This document shows positions 63,072 through 64,000 of a stretch of DNA of 64,000 nucleotides, piece after piece; the stretch's first letter is position 1; the number at the start of each line of letters is the position of its first letter. Location: positions 186,001 through 250,000 of the forward strand of contig JAGGNK010015225.1 of NCBI GenBank assembly GCA_017590115.1, written 5' to 3'. Made by a program: the position numbers and the translations under genes. Source of the stretch: Montifringilla adamsi (taxonomy: Eukaryota; Chordata; Aves; Passeriformes; Passeridae). The notes under the pieces are model-generated. The model saw nothing but the letters and a program-made list of their open reading frames with translations, did not search any database and was not told the DNA's origin.

Positions 63072-63276
63072 CAGAATATTTTGTGTTAGAAGGATCCTTA
63101 AACAACTCATTCCAAGCCCCCTGCCATGGGCAGGGACACCTTCCACCAGACCAGGTTGCTCCAAGTCCTGTCCAGTCTGGCCTTGGACCTTCTTGGAATG
63201 GGGAATTCACAGGGTCTCATCACTCTGACAGTAAAGAATTTATTCCTAATAGCTAATCTAAATATATCTTTTAGTT
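63070..63276 (-). mobile_element. CR1 LINE 3' fragment in intron 2
   Basis: Reverse CR1: "cacagaatattttgtgttag", "ccctgccatgggcagggaca", "ggttgctccaagtcctgtcc", then a diverged body to "attcctaatagctaatct". Confidence 0.92.
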
Positions 63277-64000
63277 TGAAAGTCTTTGAGTTTGATGTGT
63301 GTGTATATGCATTATAAACCAGAAAAACACATATCTAGGTGCAGGGTTTTATAGCAGATCTGTCCTTTGTTTCCATGTCAATCAGCAGATAATTCACAAA
63401 AAAAGGTGGAGTTTAGCTTTTGTGCTTCTATTTTCTGTAAGGTCTGCATGACTCAGCAGGTGGTGGGATGTGTGGAAGTGGGAAGGAGGGCGGCAGAGTT
63501 CCCTCCCTATCTGTAGGGTTAAGAAATCACTGCTGGCCATGTGGAGTAATTGCTATGCCTTGCTCCCTTCCAGGCATAAAGGATTTAACTGCAGTCCTGG
63601 TTTTCTCTCCTTTAATTTAGAGTAAGAATTGAATAATGCAGGATGACGTTGGTGCCAAGTTTTTGCAAATCTTGTGTGGTGCTTGAGAAAGTATGTGTTC
63701 ATGGCCCAGGCATTAGGTTTGGGATTCCAGCAGGATTAAGAATTGCAATTGCTGGTAGTGTTGGCTACACTTTTCCAGCTTTGGGAGAAATCTGCAGCAG
63801 ATATGATGGTGTAGGAGGAGTTCTTAGACATTGTGTACTGTCTGTTCTGTATGGGAATTTTGGCAGCAGGCTGTGCCATGTATCAAGTGCTGCCTTGCTC
63901 ATTAAAGGACCGTTCTTTTGCTCATCCTTTCCTTTCTTCTCTTTAGAAAATCAATTTTCTCTATAGAATTTTAGTGGGGTTTTTTCCTGAAGTTTGGGAA

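Overview
The window is bird nuclear DNA. It is dominated by degenerate CR1 LINE copies with the avian 3' tail ("...cttccaacccaaaccattctatgattctatga"-like), and carries one endogenous-retrovirus solo LTR with an exact 6-bp target duplication. The only protein-coding gene I can support is the 5' end of muskelin (MKLN1), split by long introns. A passerine or other neoavian host fits the repeat style, but I cannot name the species.

Layout. Positions 1-43.2 kb are intergenic DNA upstream of MKLN1. This part holds the solo LTR (171-624), some 16 CR1 fragments on both strands, several short tandem or inverted repeats, and two CpG-retaining patches (about 20.34-20.71 kb with a satellite patch at 21.19-21.33 kb, and about 40.44-40.69 kb) that no gene explains. 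None of the long reading frames here looks like a real protein. Positions 43.27-43.82 kb are a C-rich imperfect minisatellite abutting the promoter. Positions 43.82-44.19 kb are the MKLN1 CpG-island promoter, with a GC box, a duplicated 17-bp element and a start codon inside a perfect TISU/YY1 motif. Exon 1 coding (43924-44018) is followed by a 14.1-kb AT-richer intron, exon 2 (58138-58207), and the first 5.8 kb of intron 2, which runs off the window. Exon 3 is not in the window.

How it works together. The two exons join in frame (31 codons plus 2 nt, then 70 nt) to give the first 55 residues of muskelin, a discoidin/LisH/CTLH/kelch protein of the CTLH (GID-like) E3 ubiquitin ligase. The promoter region has C-rich sequence on its left and G-rich sequence on its right (plus strand), the pattern expected if transcription leaves it in both directions. 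In mammals the neighbouring slot upstream of MKLN1 is occupied by the long non-coding RNA LINC-PINT, so the CpG patches upstream are candidate promoters or exons of an avian counterpart. That is an inference from synteny and I recognise no exon sequence of it. I found no operon-like, CRISPR or defence-type system, no tRNA or rRNA gene, and no new protein family; the interest here is regulatory and structural.
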